This document shows positions 7,376 to 15,452 of a stretch of 64,000 nucleotides of DNA, one piece after another (positions within the stretch are counted from its first letter, which is position 1; each line of letters starts with the position of its first letter). The notes beneath the pieces were generated by a model that searched no databases, was not told the DNA's origin, and worked only from the letters and a program-made list of their open reading frames with translations. Origin of the DNA: Holophagales bacterium (GTDB lineage Bacteria > Acidobacteriota > Thermoanaerobaculia > Multivoradales > Multivoraceae); the NCBI GenBank assembly GCA_009836625.1, contig VXVC01000004.1, positions 829,037 through 893,036 on the forward strand. Direction: 5' to 3'. A program made the position numbers and the translations under genes.

Positions 7376-9717
7376 TGACGACGTTCCGACCCAACTCCGT
7401 CGGCAGGCCGATCAAGCGGCGCGAAGATCCGCGCCTTATCCGGGGCCTCGCCACCTACACGGACGACGTCAAGCTGCCGCGCATGACCTATGCCGCGTTC
7501 GTCCGCAGCGACTTCGCGGCCGGCGCCATCCGCTCCATGGACACGACGGCCGCCGCCGCCCACCCCGGCGTCGTCGGCGTCTACACCTACGCCGACATGG
7601 CCGGACAGGTCGGAGCGACCCCCATCGGCGTCGAGATACCCGGCATGCCGGACCACCCGCTGCTGGCGAACGGCCGCGTGCTCTACGTCGGCCACCCGGT
7701 CGCGGTCGTCATCGCCGAAAGTCCCTACGCGGCGCGCGACGCGGCGGCCATGGTCGAGGTCGACATCGAGCCCCGGGAGGCGGTAGTTGACGTCGAGGCC
7801 GCGCTCGCGCCGGACGCGCCCAAGGTCTACGAGGAGCTCGACAGTAACGTCTGCCTTCAGATTCCGGCCCCGAACCCGGAGGCCGACAAGCTCTTCGAGC
7901 AGGCCGACCAGACGCTCTCGATCCGGCTGCTCAACCAGCGCGTCGCGCCTTTCCCAATGGAAGGGCGCGCCATTTGCGCCCACTGGGAAGAAGGCCCCGG
8001 CAAGCTGACGCTCTGGACCTCCAACCAGGCGCCCCACTCCGTCAAGCAGCAGATCGCGATGTGCCTGGGGATCCCCGAGATCCGCATCCGCGCCATTGCA
8101 CCCGAGGTCGGCGGCGGCTTCGGCGCCAAGATCCCGACCTATGCGGAGGACGCGCTGCTGTGCTGGGTTTCGCGCGACCTGAAGAGGCCGGTGAAGTGGT
8201 CGGAGACCCGCACCGAGAACCTTCTCGGCATGACCCACGGCCGGGGCCACGTCGAGAAGATCGACGTCGCCTTCCAGAACGACGGGCGGGTGCTGGCGCT
8301 CAAGGGGCAGACGATCTCCGACATCGGCGCCTTCCGCTCCTTCTTCGGCCCCTTCATCGCCCTCTCCACCCACACGATGTCCTGCGGCTGCTACGACATC
8401 AAGGCGGTCGCCTGGGAAACGTCGTCGGTGTTCACGAACACGATGGCGACCGAGGCGTATCGCGGCGCCGGACGCCCGGAAGCCGCCTACATCATCGAGC
8501 GCGTGATGGACGAGGTGGCGGCCGCGACCGGCCTCGACCCGGTTGCCGTGCGGCGCCGGAACTTCATCAGCAAGGACGCCTTTCCCCACACCACACCCGC
8601 CGGCGCGACCTATGACACCGGCGACTACGAGAAGTCGCTCGCTCGCCTGGTGGAACTCGCCGGCTACGACGAAGCCCGCGCGGAGCAGCACAGCGCGCGG
8701 GAAGAGGGGCGACTCGTCGGCATCGGGCTTGCCACGTTCACCGAGGTGTGCGGTCTCGGCCCCTCCACCGGCGCTACGCCTCAGCAGCGCATGGGAACTT
8801 GGGAAAGCGCGACCGTGCGGGTCGAACCGACCGGCAACGTTACCGTCTACACGGGCGTTTCCCCGCACGGCCAGGGGCAGGAGACCGTCTTCGCCCAGAT
8901 GGTGTCGGACGCCTTCGGCGTCGGTATCGACGACGTCGTCGTCGTCCACGGCGACACGGACCAGGTGCAGCACGGCGTCGGGACATTCGGCAGTCGCGGC
9001 ATCGCGGTCGGCGGCGCCGCGCTCGACATGGCGCTGGTCAAGGTCCACGCGAAAGCGACGCGGATCGCCGCGCACCACCTCGACGCGCCCGTCGACCAGA
9101 TCGACTACGAGGACGGCGAGTTCACGGTCACCGGCACGGACCGCAAGCTGACCTTCCGGCAGGTCGCCGAGATGGCCCACCTGTGGAACGTCAACGTACC
9201 CGGCGAGGAGCCGGGGCTGGAGGCGGTCGCCCGCTTCGAACCGTCGGCGACGACATACCCGTTCGGCGCTCACCTCTGCCAGGTCGAGATCGATCCCGAA
9301 AGCGGTCAGATCGAGATCCAGCGCTACGTCGCTGTCGACGACTTCGGCGAGGTGCTCAACCCCATGCTCGCCGACGGCCAGCGCCTCGGCGGCCTCGTTC
9401 AGGGCATCGGCCAGGCAATGTGGGAGGAGATTCAGTACGACGAGGGAGGCCAACTCCTCTCCGGCACCTTGATGGACTACGCGGTGCCGCGGGCGAAGCA
9501 GTTCCCGCGCATGGAACTCGACAACACGGTGACGCCGACGCCGATCAACCCGCTCGGCGCCAAGGGCATCGGCGAACTGGGGACGATCGGGGCGACGCCC
9601 TGCATCGTCAACGCGATCGTCGACGCACTGCGGCCGCTCGGCATCACGAACATCGACATGCCGGCGAAGCCGGAGCGCGTCTGGCAGGCGATCCAGGCGG
9701 CGGGAGCGGCGCAGTAA
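7375..9717 (+). CDS. molybdenum hydroxylase large subunit, CO-dehydrogenase form-II / xanthine dehydrogenase family
   Basis: Catalytic molybdopterin-cytosine-dinucleotide subunit, 780 aa. It carries PEVGGGFGAK (molybdopterin binding), AYRGAGRP (361-368, the form-II signature rather than the AYxCSFR of true form-I CO dehydrogenase) and the GAKGIGE segment with the catalytic Glu734. The substrate is unknown; form-II enzymes oxidise various aldehydes or N-heterocycles. The start overlaps the small-subunit stop. No FAD-binding medium subunit (CoxM) lies nearby, so either it is encoded elsewhere or electrons leave by another route, as in two-subunit IorAB-type enzymes. The MoxR/VWA genes 1.1 kb upstream may be maturation factors. 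Confidence 0.92.
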   Translation: MTTFRPNSVGRPIKRREDPRLIRGLATYTDDVKLPRMTYAAFVRSDFAAGAIRSMDTTAAAAHPGVVGVYTYADMAGQVGATPIGVEIPGMPDHPLLANGRVLYVGHPVAVVIAESPYAARDAAAMVEVDIEPREAVVDVEAALAPDAPKVYEELDSNVCLQIPAPNPEADKLFEQADQTLSIRLLNQRVAPFPMEGRAICAHWEEGPGKLTLWTSNQAPHSVKQQIAMCLGIPEIRIRAIAPEVGGGFGAKIPTYAEDALLCWVSRDLKRPVKWSETRTENLLGMTHGRGHVEKIDVAFQNDGRVLALKGQTISDIGAFRSFFGPFIALSTHTMSCGCYDIKAVAWETSSVFTNTMATEAYRGAGRPEAAYIIERVMDEVAAATGLDPVAVRRRNFISKDAFPHTTPAGATYDTGDYEKSLARLVELAGYDEARAEQHSAREEGRLVGIGLATFTEVCGLGPSTGATPQQRMGTWESATVRVEPTGNVTVYTGVSPHGQGQETVFAQMVSDAFGVGIDDVVVVHGDTDQVQHGVGTFGSRGIAVGGAALDMALVKVHAKATRIAAHHLDAPVDQIDYEDGEFTVTGTDRKLTFRQVAEMAHLWNVNVPGEEPGLEAVARFEPSATTYPFGAHLCQVEIDPESGQIEIQRYVAVDDFGEVLNPMLADGQRLGGLVQGIGQAMWEEIQYDEGGQLLSGTLMDYAVPRAKQFPRMELDNTVTPTPINPLGAKGIGELGTIGATPCIVNAIVDALRPLGITNIDMPAKPERVWQAIQAAGAAQ

Positions 9718-9757
9718 CCTGCGATCTCGCCTGACCGTCCTCGCGGCAGCGGCGCTC

Positions 9758-10867
9758 GTGCTCGCGGCTGCCTCTTCCCTCGGAGCCCAGGAACACCGGT
9801 TCGGTCCACTGCCCGTGGCCGAGGCCTGGCTGGGCAGCGGCTCCGGATTCCTGAGCCTGCCGGTAGAGGCGCCGGCGTTGGGCGCGCCCGGGACAGGACG
9901 CTGGCAGGTCACCGCCTCGCTGGGACTCTCCAGCTTCTGGCTGCGGTCGCCGTCCGTGTCCGAGGTCATCGAAGCGCGCCGCTACCGGGGGGCCGTCACG
10001 GTCGAAGAGCTCGACGGCATCCCGCCCTGGCCCGGCTTCGAGGGGATCTACTTCGCCGACATGGAAGTCCACCGGCTGACGGTCGACGCGCGCCGGCGTT
10101 TCGGACGGCGACTCGAACTCGGCCTCCGAACTTCCATCGTCAACGCCGACGGCGGCTTCGTCGACCCTCTGATCGAGGGCTTCCACGACTTCTTCGGCTT
10201 CCGCCAGTCCGGCCGGCCGCAGTCACTGCAGAACGGGTACGGGCTGTACTTCAGGCGTGACGGACCGGGCGGCTACGGGGAACAGCTCCGGTTCGTTCGT
10301 TTCGAACAGGCCGGACTCGGCCTTGGGGAGACGATCGTCTCGCTCAAGTCCGGTCTCGGGCCGGAATCCACCACGTGGCGGCAGGCCGTCCAGGTCCAGC
10401 TCAAGCTACCCACCGCCGATGACGACAACTTCCACGGCACCGGTTCGGTCGACGCGGCGATTCAGTACCAGGTATCCCGCCCCTGGCGGCGCTGGACCCT
10501 CTACGGCAACGCCGGCTTCACCCGCCTCGGCAGCCACGACCTCCTGACGCTCGAGCCGCAGAACATCATCACCGTCGCCATCGCCGGCGAACGCCCCATC
10601 GGCCCCGGATCCTCGATCGTCCTTCAGCTCCGCCATCAGCAGAGCCCCTTCCGCCAGCTCAACCTCTCCATCCTCGGCGTCACGGCAACCCTGATCGACA
10701 TCGGCTGGACCCGCAGGCTGGGGACCACCGGCGGCAACCTGAACCGCTCCACCTACTTCAGCCTCAGCAACAACACGGCCAAGTACGGCTCCGCCGTCGA
10801 CATCAGCCTGAACGCGGGAGTCCGGTTCCGAACCGGACCGGGTCAGCGTTCGGGTGCTTTGCGGTAG
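9758..10867 (+). CDS. DUF3187-like outer-membrane protein
   Basis: 369 aa from the GTG at 9758. It has the hallmarks I associate with DUF3187 exported proteins: DGGFVDPLIEGFHDFFG around residue 130, and many amphipathic strands suggesting a beta-barrel. The GTG leaves only a fragment of a signal peptide. Reading the same frame back to a CTG at 9719, 2 nt after the large-subunit stop, gives RSRLTVLAAAALVLAAASSLGAQ-type signal sequence, so initiation at CTG is likely. The last 25 bp overlap the end of the convergent amidohydrolase gene. Confidence 0.7.
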   Translation: MLAAASSLGAQEHRFGPLPVAEAWLGSGSGFLSLPVEAPALGAPGTGRWQVTASLGLSSFWLRSPSVSEVIEARRYRGAVTVEELDGIPPWPGFEGIYFADMEVHRLTVDARRRFGRRLELGLRTSIVNADGGFVDPLIEGFHDFFGFRQSGRPQSLQNGYGLYFRRDGPGGYGEQLRFVRFEQAGLGLGETIVSLKSGLGPESTTWRQAVQVQLKLPTADDDNFHGTGSVDAAIQYQVSRPWRRWTLYGNAGFTRLGSHDLLTLEPQNIITVAIAGERPIGPGSSIVLQLRHQQSPFRQLNLSILGVTATLIDIGWTRRLGTTGGNLNRSTYFSLSNNTAKYGSAVDISLNAGVRFRTGPGQRSGALR

Positions 10868-12297
10868 TCGAGCGGCGGCTGCTGGCCTTCTTCGAGGGCG
10901 GCTCGGTACGGGCGATCGGCGAGGCGCCGGTTCAGTTCCTCACGAGCCGCTTCGACGATCGAGGGATCGGCGAGCAGGTCCCAGGCCGTCGCCGCCAGCA
11001 CGCGGGCGGCCATCAGCATGCCCTGGCGGCCGATCGTCGTACCGCCGGCGGCCACCGCCTGCCAGGAATGGGCCGGCGTACCGGGTACCCAGCAGGCCGT
11101 CCGGATGCCGGTCGTCGGCGCCACCCAGGAGACGTCGCCGACATCGGTCGAGCCGAGAGTCGTGTTGCCGGTCTCGTCCCGCAGTTGGGACACGGAGGCA
11201 AGGGGCCGCGGTTTCAGCAACGACTCCTGGAGTTTCACGGCCCAGGCCTTCTCCGCTTTCGTGTAGCCGATGTCGATGAGGGCCTCGAAGTTGGCGAGCG
11301 AGACCCTGGACAGCGTGTCGTTCGGCAGCAGGTTGTGGATACCGCCCAGGAACTCGATCTCCAGTTCGGTCTCCGTCGCGTGGGCGGCGCCTTCGGCCAC
11401 GAGCACCAGGCGGTCGTAGATCGAACGCGCCACGTCGATGTCCGGATGGCGGACGTAGTAGTACGCCTCGGCGAACGCCGGCACCACGTTTGGCGCGTCG
11501 CCCCCGGCGGTGATCACATGATGAATGCGGGTCCGGTCCGGCGTGTGCTCCCGGAGAAGCTCGGCGCCATAGTTCAGGATCGCCACCGCGTCGAGCGCGG
11601 ATCTGCCCGCCTCGGGCGACGCCGCGGCATGCGCGCTGCGGCCGCGGTAGCGGAACTTGGCCGCCACCCGGGCGAGGTTCGTCGGATCGCCGGCGGCGTT
11701 CGCGTCGCCGGGGTGCCAGTGGAGCACAGCGTCCACGTCGTCGAACAGACCGGCGCGCGCCATGAAGGCCTTGGCGCCGCCGCCCTCCTCCGCGGGCGTG
11801 CCATAGAGCCGGACCGTTCCCTGAATCGCGCCGCCGCGGATGCCGTCAGCCACCGCCAGCGCCGCGCCGAGCGAACCGGCGCCGAACAGGTGGTGCCCGC
11901 AGGCGTGGCCCCAGTCCGGTCCCTCGCGCGGTGAACGCGTAGGAACCGCCTCCTGCGACAGTCCCGGCAGAGCGTCGAACTCGGCCAGAATCGCGATCAC
12001 TGGACGACCTTCCCCGAAGGAGGCAACGAAGCTGGTCGGAATACCGGCGACGCCTCGGGTGACCTCGAACCCTTCCTCCTCGACGATGGAGGCGAGCAGG
12101 GCCGACGACTTGGTTTCCTGGTAGCCCGGCTCGGCCCAGTCCCATATCTTCCGGGCGGCGTCCCAGAGCAGGTCGGCGCGCTCCGCCACCGCGGCCTCCA
12201 GGCCACCCTTCTCCGCCACTCCCCCGGAAGCCGCCGGCGCCAGGGAAAGAAGGAAGAGGGCGCAGGTCGCCGCGGCTACCCGCATCCGCCTACTCAT
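10843..12297 (-). CDS. M20-family amidohydrolase, AbgB-like
   Basis: 484-aa metallo-amidohydrolase resembling p-aminobenzoyl-glutamate hydrolase subunit B and indole-acetyl-amino-acid hydrolases. It has a signal peptide (1 to about 25), the metal motif GHACGHHLFG (Cys133, His135/136), the acidic pair in GTPAEEGGG (Glu170/171) and the dimerisation segment GRSAHAAASPEAG. It probably cleaves an amide from an N-acyl amino acid or short peptide in the periplasm. Its start overlaps the alcohol dehydrogenase stop by 8 bp, so the two are likely one operon. Confidence 0.87.
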   Translation of the reverse strand: MSRRMRVAAATCALFLLSLAPAASGGVAEKGGLEAAVAERADLLWDAARKIWDWAEPGYQETKSSALLASIVEEEGFEVTRGVAGIPTSFVASFGEGRPVIAILAEFDALPGLSQEAVPTRSPREGPDWGHACGHHLFGAGSLGAALAVADGIRGGAIQGTVRLYGTPAEEGGGAKAFMARAGLFDDVDAVLHWHPGDANAAGDPTNLARVAAKFRYRGRSAHAAASPEAGRSALDAVAILNYGAELLREHTPDRTRIHHVITAGGDAPNVVPAFAEAYYYVRHPDIDVARSIYDRLVLVAEGAAHATETELEIEFLGGIHNLLPNDTLSRVSLANFEALIDIGYTKAEKAWAVKLQESLLKPRPLASVSQLRDETGNTTLGSTDVGDVSWVAPTTGIRTACWVPGTPAHSWQAVAAGGTTIGRQGMLMAARVLAATAWDLLADPSIVEAAREELNRRLADRPYRAALEEGQQPPLDYRKAPER

Positions 12298-13393
12298 CGA
12301 ACACGATGACCTGACGGGCCACCTCGCCGCACTTCAGGCTCTGGAGCGCGTCGTTGATCTGAGAGAACCCGACCCGGTCCGAGATCAGCTCGTCGAGCTT
12401 CAGCTTTCCGGCCATGTAGAAGTCGACCAGCCTCGGCATGTCGATGCGGAACCGATTCGAACCCATGACACAGCCCTGGATGCACTTCGCCTGGAGCATC
12501 TCGTGACCGGGGATCTCGATCTTCTCGCCGAAGGGAACCATGCCGATGACGGTCGCCGTGCCGCCCGGGCGCAACATGGCCCAGGCCTGCTCGGCGGTCA
12601 CCTTGAGGCCGATCGCCTCGAAGGCGTATTGCACGCCGCCTCCGGTCAGCTCCAGCACCTGCGCCACCGGGTCGCCGGCCGAAGCGTCGACCGTGTCCGT
12701 GGCGCCGAACTGTTTCGCCAGTTCGAGCTTGGAGGCCACCCGGTCGACAGCGATGATGCGCCCCGCGCCGGCGAGTTCGGCGCCGTTGATCGTCGACAGG
12801 CCGATACCGCCACAGCCGATCACCACCACAGTCGAGCCCGGTTCCACCTGAGCTGTCCTGAACGCCGCACCAACGCCTGTGACCACCGCGCAACCGATCA
12901 CCGCCGCCCGGTCGAGCGGCATGTCCTCGCGGACCTTCACCACCGCGTTCTCGTGGACGAGCATCTGCTCAGCGAACGAGCCAAGGTCCGCGAACTGCGA
13001 GACGGGCCGCGGACTTCCACCGTTACTGGCCGGCAGCGCCAGCCGCGGCTCCTCGGTCCTCGGCCGCCGCGTGGCCCGCTTGTCGCAGAGCGTCGGCTCG
13101 CCGCTCATGCAGTACTCGCAGTAGCCGCAGAAAACGGACAGGCAGGTGATCACGTGGTCGCCCGGCTGGACGTAGCGCACCGCGGAGCCGACCTGTTCCA
13201 CGATGCCGGACGCTTCGTGGCCGAGGATCGCCGGCGTGCGGATAGGCCACAGACCGTCCACGAAGTGCAGATCGCTGTGACAGACCCCAACCACCGCGCT
13301 CCGGATCAGGATCTCGTGCGGACCCGGTTTGCTGATCGCGACATCGGTGATCTCGAGCGGCTGCCCGACCTCGTGGAATACGGCTGCTTTCAT
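12290..13393 (-). CDS. zinc-dependent alcohol dehydrogenase (MDR family)
   Basis: 367-aa NAD(P)-dependent medium-chain dehydrogenase, cytoplasmic. Catalytic zinc ligands are Cys38 and the His59-Glu60 pair; structural zinc ligands are Cys89, Cys92, Cys95 and Cys103 (CGYCEYCMSGEPTLC). The Rossmann motif is GCGGIGLSTI. It resembles class III and mycothiol-type alcohol dehydrogenases; the substrate cannot be assigned. The ATG at 13393 has GAGGG about 10 nt upstream. First gene of a two-gene operon with the M20 amidohydrolase. Confidence 0.9.
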   Translation of the reverse strand: MKAAVFHEVGQPLEITDVAISKPGPHEILIRSAVVGVCHSDLHFVDGLWPIRTPAILGHEASGIVEQVGSAVRYVQPGDHVITCLSVFCGYCEYCMSGEPTLCDKRATRRPRTEEPRLALPASNGGSPRPVSQFADLGSFAEQMLVHENAVVKVREDMPLDRAAVIGCAVVTGVGAAFRTAQVEPGSTVVVIGCGGIGLSTINGAELAGAGRIIAVDRVASKLELAKQFGATDTVDASAGDPVAQVLELTGGGVQYAFEAIGLKVTAEQAWAMLRPGGTATVIGMVPFGEKIEIPGHEMLQAKCIQGCVMGSNRFRIDMPRLVDFYMAGKLKLDELISDRVGFSQINDALQSLKCGEVARQVIVFDE

Positions 13394-13449
13394 GTTCCGG
13401 CGCCCTCGTTCGATATGGAGTGAAGGACCGGCAGGCTATCAGCGAGACA

Positions 13450-13482
13450 ACGACGTCCCCGTCGTCATGCGGCGGCGATAAG
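13450..13482. promoter_or_regulatory. dyad plus -10-like element before gamma-glutamyltransferase gene
   Basis: The 97-bp divergent region holds acgacg-tccc-cgtcgt (13450-13465) and GATAAG (13477-13482) ending 8 nt before the ATG at 13491. The hexamer is a weak -10 match (4/6, lacking both terminal T) but its spacing matches the leaderless pattern seen elsewhere. Confidence 0.25.
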
Positions 13483-13490
13483 CTGCCCCG

Positions 13491-15413
13491 ATGACCCCCA
13501 CGCCGGCCCCTGGTTTCCGCGTTCGTTTCCTGGCGCTCGCCGTCGCCGCTATCTGCGCCGCCGCTCCGGCTCTCGCCCAGCGCACCGTCAAGCCCGTCCT
13601 GCACGGGCGTCACTGGGTGGCGGTGACCGGCAAACCGCTGGCCGCGACGGCCGGCGCCCTGATCTTCGCCCGCGGCGGCAACGCCGTCGACGCGACGTGC
13701 GCCATGCTCGCCGCCACCTCGACGATGTGGGACACCCTGGGCTGGGGCGGCGAGACCCAGGCCCTCATCTTCGACCCGCGGAACAACGAGGTGGTCGGGA
13801 TCAACGCGCTCGGCGCCGCGCCGACCGGTGCGACGGTCGAGTTCTACCGCGACCAGGGCCACGTCTACCCGCCCGAGTACGGGCCGCTCGCGGCGGTGAC
13901 GCCGGGCACTCCCGGCGGTCTGATCGTGATGCTCTCGCACTACGGAACGATGAGCCTGGCCGAGGTGCTCGAGCCGGCGATCGAGATGGCGGACGGCTAC
14001 CCGATCGAGCGCGCCCAGGCCGACAACATGGAGCGCCGCAGGGAGATGCTGCAGCAGTGGCCGGACTCGGCGCGCGTGTTCCTGCCCCACCTGTCGTCGT
14101 CCGAGAGCGGCGACGGGCGCGCGGCGCCGAGGGAGGGCGAGATCTTCCGCCAGCCGGACCTGCTCGACACCCTGCGCAAACTGGTCGAAGCCGAGGCCAC
14201 GGCGCTCAAGCAGGGCAAGACCCGGGAGCAGGCGCTGGCGGCGGCTTACGACCGTTTCTACCGCGGCGATATCGCCGAGGAGTTCGTCCGCGGATCGCGC
14301 GAACTGGGCGGTCTCCACACGATGGCCGACCTGGATCGGTGGCAGGTCCACATCGAGGAACCGGTGCGCACGAACTACCGCGGCGTCGACGTGTACAAGC
14401 TGACGTCGTGGGTCCAGGGGCCGGTCATGCTCCAGGCGCTGAACATCCTCGAGAACGCCGATCTGAAGGCGATGGGCTACAACTCGGCCCGTTACATCCA
14501 CACGCTCTACCAAGCGATGAACCTGGCCTTCGCCGACCGCGACTTCTACTACGGCGATCCCTACTTCCCGCCCGCGGAACCGCTCCAGGGCCTGCTGTCG
14601 AAGAGCTACGCCCGCGCGCGCTACGAGTCGATCGACTGGGAACGGAACGACGAGGGCGCCCGCCCCGGCGATCCGTACGCCTTTCAGGACGGCGAGAACC
14701 CCTTCCTCGACCTGCTCGAGCAGTGGACGCCGATCCCGCCGTCGGCGGACGCGGAAGGCGAGCAGGGCTTCCAGCAGGCGTCGGCCGGCCGACAGACACT
14801 GCCGCGGATGACCTACGAAGAGGCTTTCACCGCCGGGACGACCTCGATCCAGGCCGCCGACGCGGAGGGCTGGGTCGTGTCCGTGACCCCGAGCGGCGCC
14901 TGGATTCCAGCCGTGATCGCCGGCCGTACCGGCATCGGCATGAGCCAGCGGATGCAGAGCTTCGTGCTCGACCCGGGGCTCAACCCCTACAACCTGCCCG
15001 AACCGGGAAAGCGGCCCCGCGCGACCCTGACTCCCGGCATGGCGCTGAAGGATGGCCAGCCCTACCTGTCTTTCGCCGTCCAGGGCGGCGACACGCAGGA
15101 CCAGAACCTGCTCCAGTTCCTCCTGAACGTCGTCGAGTTCGGGATGAACGTCCAGGAAGCCGTGGAAGCGGCGAACATCACCAGCCACCAGATGCAGAGT
15201 TCCTTCGGCGCCCACGAGTCGCGACCGGGTGACCTCGACGTCCGCAGCGACGTGCCGCCCTGGGTGCGGCAGAAGCTCCGGGACATGGGCTACCGAGTCC
15301 GCACTCTGGACCGCACCTCCGGGCCGATCACCGCGATCTGGTTCGACCGCGAGAACGGGACGATGTGGGGTGGCGCAAGCGACTTCGGCGAAGATTACGG
15401 CATCGCCTGGTGA
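13491..15413 (+). CDS. gamma-glutamyltransferase-family (Ntn) hydrolase, exported
   Basis: 640-aa N-terminal-nucleophile enzyme made as a proenzyme; it hydrolyses or transfers gamma-glutamyl or acyl groups in the periplasm. Signal peptide ends at APALAQ (about 30). The large-subunit region has GGNAVDATCAM; the small subunit would begin at Thr450 in GTTSIQAAD. The second motif residues differ from classical GGT (TTSIQ instead of TTHYS), so it may be a divergent acylase-like member. The conserved small-subunit stretch near AFTAGTTS and the final MWGGASDFGEDYGIAW support family membership. The M16 peptidase gene follows 39 bp later. Confidence 0.85.
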   Translation: MTPTPAPGFRVRFLALAVAAICAAAPALAQRTVKPVLHGRHWVAVTGKPLAATAGALIFARGGNAVDATCAMLAATSTMWDTLGWGGETQALIFDPRNNEVVGINALGAAPTGATVEFYRDQGHVYPPEYGPLAAVTPGTPGGLIVMLSHYGTMSLAEVLEPAIEMADGYPIERAQADNMERRREMLQQWPDSARVFLPHLSSSESGDGRAAPREGEIFRQPDLLDTLRKLVEAEATALKQGKTREQALAAAYDRFYRGDIAEEFVRGSRELGGLHTMADLDRWQVHIEEPVRTNYRGVDVYKLTSWVQGPVMLQALNILENADLKAMGYNSARYIHTLYQAMNLAFADRDFYYGDPYFPPAEPLQGLLSKSYARARYESIDWERNDEGARPGDPYAFQDGENPFLDLLEQWTPIPPSADAEGEQGFQQASAGRQTLPRMTYEEAFTAGTTSIQAADAEGWVVSVTPSGAWIPAVIAGRTGIGMSQRMQSFVLDPGLNPYNLPEPGKRPRATLTPGMALKDGQPYLSFAVQGGDTQDQNLLQFLLNVVEFGMNVQEAVEAANITSHQMQSSFGAHESRPGDLDVRSDVPPWVRQKLRDMGYRVRTLDRTSGPITAIWFDRENGTMWGGASDFGEDYGIAW

Positions 15414-15452
15414 TACGGATCAACCGCCCCTCTTGACTCAAGGAGACCGCCC

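Noticed and set aside
6893..9717. Calling the molybdenum hydroxylase a true CO dehydrogenase
   Set aside because: The active-site signature is AYRGAGRP (form II), not the AYxCSFR of form I, and no CoxM is present.
7342..9969. Long antisense open frame (875 codons) opposite the molybdenum hydroxylase
   Set aside because: Very high GC leaves complementary frames open. The plus strand encodes a clear CoxL-like protein with motifs; the antisense product has no recognisable domain.
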